A stretch of 64,000 bases of DNA from Bathymodiolus brooksi (lineage: Eukaryota; Mollusca; Bivalvia; Mytilida; Modiolidae): assembly GCA_963680875.1 (NCBI GenBank), contig OY804582.1:48564646-48628645 (forward strand). The letters are read 5' to 3'. This document shows, piece by piece, positions 59,657 through 64,000 of the stretch (position 1 is its first letter; each line of letters opens with the position of its first letter). A program made the position numbers and the translations under genes. Below the pieces are notes generated by a model, which was not told the DNA's origin, did not search any database, and saw only the letters and a program-made list of their open reading frames with translations.

Positions 59657-59948
59657 TACAGGTATTTTGTGTAACAAAAAGGACTTGAAATGTAGGAGAA
59701 ACATGGCTTGTTATTTTAATTACTTTGTTGACTCTGTAGAATGTTCGAATGATAATGTTATTCTGAAAGATCATGCTGAGAAGGAGATACAAATAGTTAT
59801 TACAGAATGTGGTATATTGCCAGACAATGTCAATGAAAGTTCTTTAAACATTTGTTCTACACATTTCTCTCATATACTTGAAAGAAATGTTAAAAGAAGC
59901 AGAAGAATTTATTGTGAAATTCCTCCATGTATCAGTCTTCACGCTTAA
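59657..59948 (+). CDS. possible exon of an unrecognised Cys-rich protein
   Basis: The frame follows an acceptor-like AATGAAATACAG and ends in TAA. It includes CYFNYFVDSVECS, ECGILPDNVNESS, NICSTHF and EIPPCISLH. The NICSTHF text loosely recalls the CS.HF of THAP-like zinc fingers, but the upstream C..C spacing does not fit. It stops just before GC-rich repeat ends at 59963 and may belong to a mobile element. Function unknown. Confidence 0.3.
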
Positions 59949-59962
59949 CTTTTTACCTTACA

Positions 59963-60900
59963 AGCCCACCGGCACCGGGCCTGTGCTTTCGAGTTGATTC
60001 GGCCTTAGTTGATACGGGCTTGGTTAATTAATGCGGCCTCAGTTAAGAATGATGTGTATCTATGGATATATATGATATATACAATAAAACGACACATTGT
60101 GATGATTTGAGTAAATAATTAAGTGATGGTCCTACAATTACATAGTCTGTGTTGCCACTGGAAACAACTGTCACACTCTAAAGCATGCTGCTTTGAACGG
60201 ACATTCTGCTCACACACAATACAAGGAAAAGACATAGTTGATAGTTTTGAAAATAGTAGGACCATCACCAAAATGTGCATATATTAGTGCGGTTTCATCA
60301 AAAGAATTGGAGTACTTTTTGAGTAATTTATAGTATGGCTTCCTTTTACTTTTTGGTAACCCTTATAATCATACTGCCAGTGCAATTATACGACTATTAA
60401 ACAAATGATAATTAATTGCAAGAGAACATCTAAGGAATTTCGCTTGTTGACAGCTTGGTATATCAACCTGAATTGTTTTTTTAATCATCAACTTCAATGG
60501 AAATGACTTCCGTCATTATTACCAAAAATTACTAATTAAAAAATTGTTAAAATAATAACGATTTATTATGGCTTTTCATATTGAGTTACGAGTAAATCTT
60601 GTGAAAACACTACAAGTTCCAATATTTTATTCATCATATCCATGAATATTTAAATAATATTTTAAATTTAAATAGAACTTTTATTTTTTAATTATTCTTT
60701 TCCATTTGATATAAGGCCGGATTTGCCGTAGGCCGCATAAATATATGATAAAGCCGGAACATCAATTTGATATAAGGCCGGATTTGCGTAAGGCCGCATC
60801 AACTACGGCCGAATCTGTCATAAGGCCGAAACAACTTGTAAGGCGGGCCTGTAAGTTCAAATATTTACAGGCCCACCATCAATTCTACAGGCCCGAATTT
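59963..60900. mobile_element. possible DNA element with CGGCCTTA-rich ends
   Basis: Left (59963-60050): GCCCACCGGCACCGGGCCTG, TTGATTCGGCCTTAGTTGAT and ATGCGGCCTCA. Right (60710-60900), mostly in reverse: repeated TAAGGCCG words, TTACAGGCCCACC and CGGGCCTGTAAG. The 640 bases between are AT-rich and non-coding. The GC-rich, repeated, opposed ends suggest subterminal repeats of a non-autonomous element. Confidence 0.45.
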
Positions 60901-62361
60901 GAAAACTACATTAATGACCATTAATTCAAACCACCAAAACTCAAAACATGATGATGTACCAAATATTATGTGGACATGCATGTCAATTATGCATTAGGTA
61001 AGACCAGAATGCAAGTAAAAAACACAAAAAGACACTTTATTTTGGATTCATGTTTATATTAATCTCCTGAAAATTCTAAAATCATATTGTCATTAGCATC
61101 CTCAGTATATTCCATATCATCACTGTCCACCTCCTCCTCATCATCATCGTCACAACCAATATTGTTATAAGACTCTTATAACAAAAACTTGTGGTGTCAT
61201 CATTGCCTGAGACATATAATTTGGTGATAATTTTTAATATGTACCCGCCTTCTTTTTTTTTAAATATCACTATGCTTTGAACTAATACCACACAAAATGC
61301 AAAAAGTCGTATTTGTGTAGCCTTCAGCAGAAGAAATATGTACAGTATATGCCAATTTGCTCAACGGTCCAACTATATATAGAAAACAAGGGAATGCAAA
61401 TATGGCATGAACGTATATTGACACTGACAGTCATAAACTGAAGCAACTTAAAGTAAAGATTGTAATTATTATTTGTCAAACCTCAAATCAGTGCAACAAT
61501 GGAACAAAACTACTGTAGTTCATAGTCTATTTTCTAACTGCAGAGGTATTAACCCTTAACGTAGACACAGTTCTGTCAGCAACAGTTCTATAAATAGATC
61601 GCAATTAATAGAAAAAAATACCGATCGGATTTGGAAGCGGATCGAACAAAATCTGAAGTGTCTCCGTGCATTTCAACGAATTTTGAATGACCAACCTTCT
61701 CAAATATGAACATATTATATATGAGAACTCAGACTTTATGTCACAGGATTGAGAAAAAAAATAATCAAAAGTTTGTTTGGTTAAAAGTAGCTTCGATCAA
61801 CATTTCCCGTAGCACAGTGTCTGATTGCGCCCCCTTTCTCATGGTGCCATTTTTATTTGATATTTAACGAAATTAAAGTTTCTTTAAACCGAAATGGATT
61901 ACTTTTCAAGAAATTCACTTTCAAAATACTTAATGAATAACATAGAATTCAATAAACACGATGTCGATATTTTCATAAATGGCACGTGGCAAAAATACGC
62001 TGGCAACATAGGGTGACTCTTCAAAATCACAAGTCTACTTAAACTTCGCTTTTGACCAACGAGAAATCGAAGTCAATCTTCACAAGGCAACTACTTCGCC
62101 CTCTAATGTGAGCCCTGCTTCTGGTCCTTTTTTAAAACCTACATGATAGTAATTTCCTTAAAATATCAACCAATCAAATTGCAAAAAACAGACACACCTA
62201 AATCTATTTCGAATATCGGAAATTCTTAAAAGGACTTGTTTGCCTACCCATTTTTTGCATTGACTCCGCAGCAACTGAAAACGGAGAACAATAAACTAAA
62301 TATCTACACACAATATCTTATGAAATCAACTTTTGAAACTATATGACTTTTTTTTTCACAG
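60901..62361. other. gene-free stretch
   Basis: AT-rich. A short TCATCA run near 61130 gives a chance - strand frame. No gene was recognised. Confidence 0.5.
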
Positions 62362-62569
62362 GCCCGTCGGACTTGTGGAACTACTCATTTTATACGCCTG
62401 TGTACAATTTTACACGCCACAGGCTTCGGACTACCGCCTTATTTCGAAGACTGATGTATCAGTACACACCCAGAAGCAAGATCTACGAGGAAAAAAGACA
62501 GACTACTGACGTTTCAAAATGTTATTTCAGTCAGAGAGAATTTTGGCATTATTCTACCTGTAGAAACTC
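62362..62569 (+). CDS. possible internal exon, unrecognised product
   Basis: A strong acceptor TTTTTTTTCACAG and donor GTAAGT border 208 bases open in the frame starting PSDLWNYSFYTPVYNF and ending FWHYSTCRN. The frame would join in phase to the text after TTCTTCGTAG at 63940 (NLPTATIGKRRNG). No family was recognised. The CAGGCCCGTCGGACTTGTGG start resembles the GC-rich repeat ends at 59963 and 60866, so this could instead be repeat-derived. Confidence 0.3.
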
Positions 62570-62879
62570 GTAAGTGTATTAGAAAGTAGATTGAAAGTTT
62601 TTAGTTTTTTTCAGTCATTCCAACACAAACATTATGCACTAGTGATGCAGCATCTTCTTTTAGAAAATCATACTAGTAGTTATTTATCTGATTAATCTGA
62701 CACTCATACCAGACAACACACTCACACCGGGTACTACTAAACAGAGTGTGATAGAGTCAGGAGGCTTAATATTAGTTTATATGTATATTTAATGATGTAT
62801 TCCTGTGGTATTGGTTGTTTTTTATATATTTATTATTATTTCCAACAAAATAAATACTAAATAATAGGTTTTTATTGAA

Positions 62880-63190
62880 ATATACAAGGTGATCAGCAAT
62901 CGTTCATAGATTCAAAATGGCGGATATAGAGTCCGGTAGCAATATCGTCGATTTACAGCATGTATTCTGTACATTTAATGATTGATTATTATTGTATATG
63001 TGTTTATCTATGGGCATTTTATCAAAGATTGAATAAAATAGCAAGTAACGTGGAAATATTCATATATACAAGATGATATGTAAATAGAGTCCGGTATTCA
63101 AAATGGCGGACAACAGAGTCCGGTACGATTTATGTTGATTTAATATGTGTATACTGTATATAAATCAATGGTTATACTTATTCTGTTGGT
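62880..63190 (+). repeat. diverged tandem pair with CAAAATGGCGGA
   Basis: Two units about 185 bases apart (62880 and 63064) share ACAAG(G/A)TGAT, TTCAAAATGGCGGA, AGAGTCCGGTA and a GATTTA-rich tail. Confidence 0.7.
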
Positions 63191-63242
63191 GTACATTAGA
63201 GAAAACATATATGTAATAAAATTGTGTCAAATGAAAGTGATA

Positions 63243-63470
63243 TAAAGTGTAAGAATATTTCTATATAGAACGATGATAAAAACTATTTTAAATAGTCTAC
63301 ACTATAAGAAATAAGAATATTTCTAAATAGAACGACGATAAAAACGATTTTAAATATTTTGCACTATAAGAAATAAGAATATTTCTAAATAGAACGACGA
63401 TAAAAATGATTTTAAATATTCTGCACTTTAAGAAATAAGAACATTTCTAAATAGAACGATGATAAAATGC
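63243..63470 (+). repeat. 61-bp tandem repeat, about 4 units
   Basis: Units of TAAGAATATTTCTAAATAGA, ACGACGATAAAAACGATTTT, AAATATTCTGCACTATAAGA. There are small differences between units and no coding content. Confidence 0.9.
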
Positions 63471-63939
63471 TATTATATAAAATCAGTACTATCTGATTAA
63501 TTATAATTACGATGTGCACTGATCAAAGATCAAATGAAAAGTGATTGCTAAATAACTACCAATGATGACACTGTTTTGACAGTACACAGTAATTTGTGAT
63601 CTTGAGCTTTATCATTTACAGGAGGATGGCTTTTCATTCAAATTAGAATCCCAAACTGTATATATTGTCTAGACTAATTAGGAAATTGTATATAACAAAA
63701 GTTTTATGGCTTCTTTGACATCTGTCAACCGCCTTACAGCTAATAAAAAGAATCCCTGAGTAGACATTTATGTTGCAAATTGGAAATTCAGTTAAAAATT
63801 GCATAATGTGAATGAATTGTAAATATATTTATTTAATTTTTTTTAATAAAGTACCCAAAATTTTTATTAAATCCATATTTTCATTAAAAAAAGTCTTAAC
63901 AGTTTGGAAATTGTAAGTTATAACATCTGTTCTTCGTAG
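63471..63939. other. gene-free stretch
   Basis: AT-rich; nothing was recognised before the acceptor-like sequence at 63931-63940. Confidence 0.45.
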
Positions 63940-63940
63940 G

Positions 63941-64000
63941 AACTTACCAACCGCTACAATCGGAAAAAGAAGAAATGGGATAATATTTTCTTTATATATT
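63941..64000 (+). CDS. possible exon start, runs off the window
   Basis: The acceptor-like CATCTGTTCTTCGTAG precedes text that is open to the window end when joined to the exon at 62362 (NLPTATIGKRRNGIIFSLY). It rests only on splice-site appearance and phase. Confidence 0.2.

Overview
The window looks like nuclear DNA of a marine mollusc, most likely a bivalve and perhaps a mussel-like one. The evidence is an AT-rich intergenic background, GT-AG introns of 0.5 to 5.4 kb, tRNA-headed SINEs in many copies, and CR1-like, Penelope-like and tyrosine-recombinase element remains. Two dispersed repeats (called M and R1 here) also resemble, from memory, repeats that are common in mytilid genomes. The host assignment is an inference and no search was run.

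The one convincing host gene is an SLC6-family sodium/chloride-dependent transporter, closest in its motifs to glycine transporters. It lies on the + strand from 24347 to 44309. Twelve exons join in phase and give 554 residues, from the end of TM1 to the stop codon. The exon carrying TM1 (NVWRFPY in relatives) was not found. The locus is unusually rearranged. A 1.4 kb segment holding two exons has a second, frameshifted copy upstream. One splice acceptor with its exon start is present three times in tandem. One intron holds a 4.5 kb minisatellite of 48 units. The stop codon is followed by a 2.2 kb array of 38-bp units.

Layout: 1-8 kb is gene-poor, with hairpin elements and SINE pieces. From 8.2 to 18.7 kb a roughly 2.2-2.4 kb unit is repeated three times (D1-D3), with a 3.6 kb TTAA-flanked insertion between D2 and D3. 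From 18.7 to 24.3 kb there are SINEs, the spare SLC6 exon copies and a 0.5 kb foldback. The SLC6 gene runs from 24.3 to 44.3 kb, followed by the 38-bp array to 46.7 kb. At 48.8-52.6 kb a nearly full-length CR1-like retrotransposon (PHD finger, endonuclease, reverse transcriptase) has split a SINE; it carries one stop and one frameshift. At 56.2-57.1 kb there is a broken tyrosine recombinase on the - strand, itself split by repeat R1. At 57.8-58.1 kb there is a Penelope-like reverse transcriptase scrap. The last 5 kb hold GC-rich repeated ends, two weak candidate exons and short tandem repeats.

No new multi-gene system is evident. The most unusual signals are the intronic 96/92-bp array, which is almost free of stops in all three forward frames and carries 14 acceptor-like sites, and the tandem triplication of a splice acceptor in the same gene.
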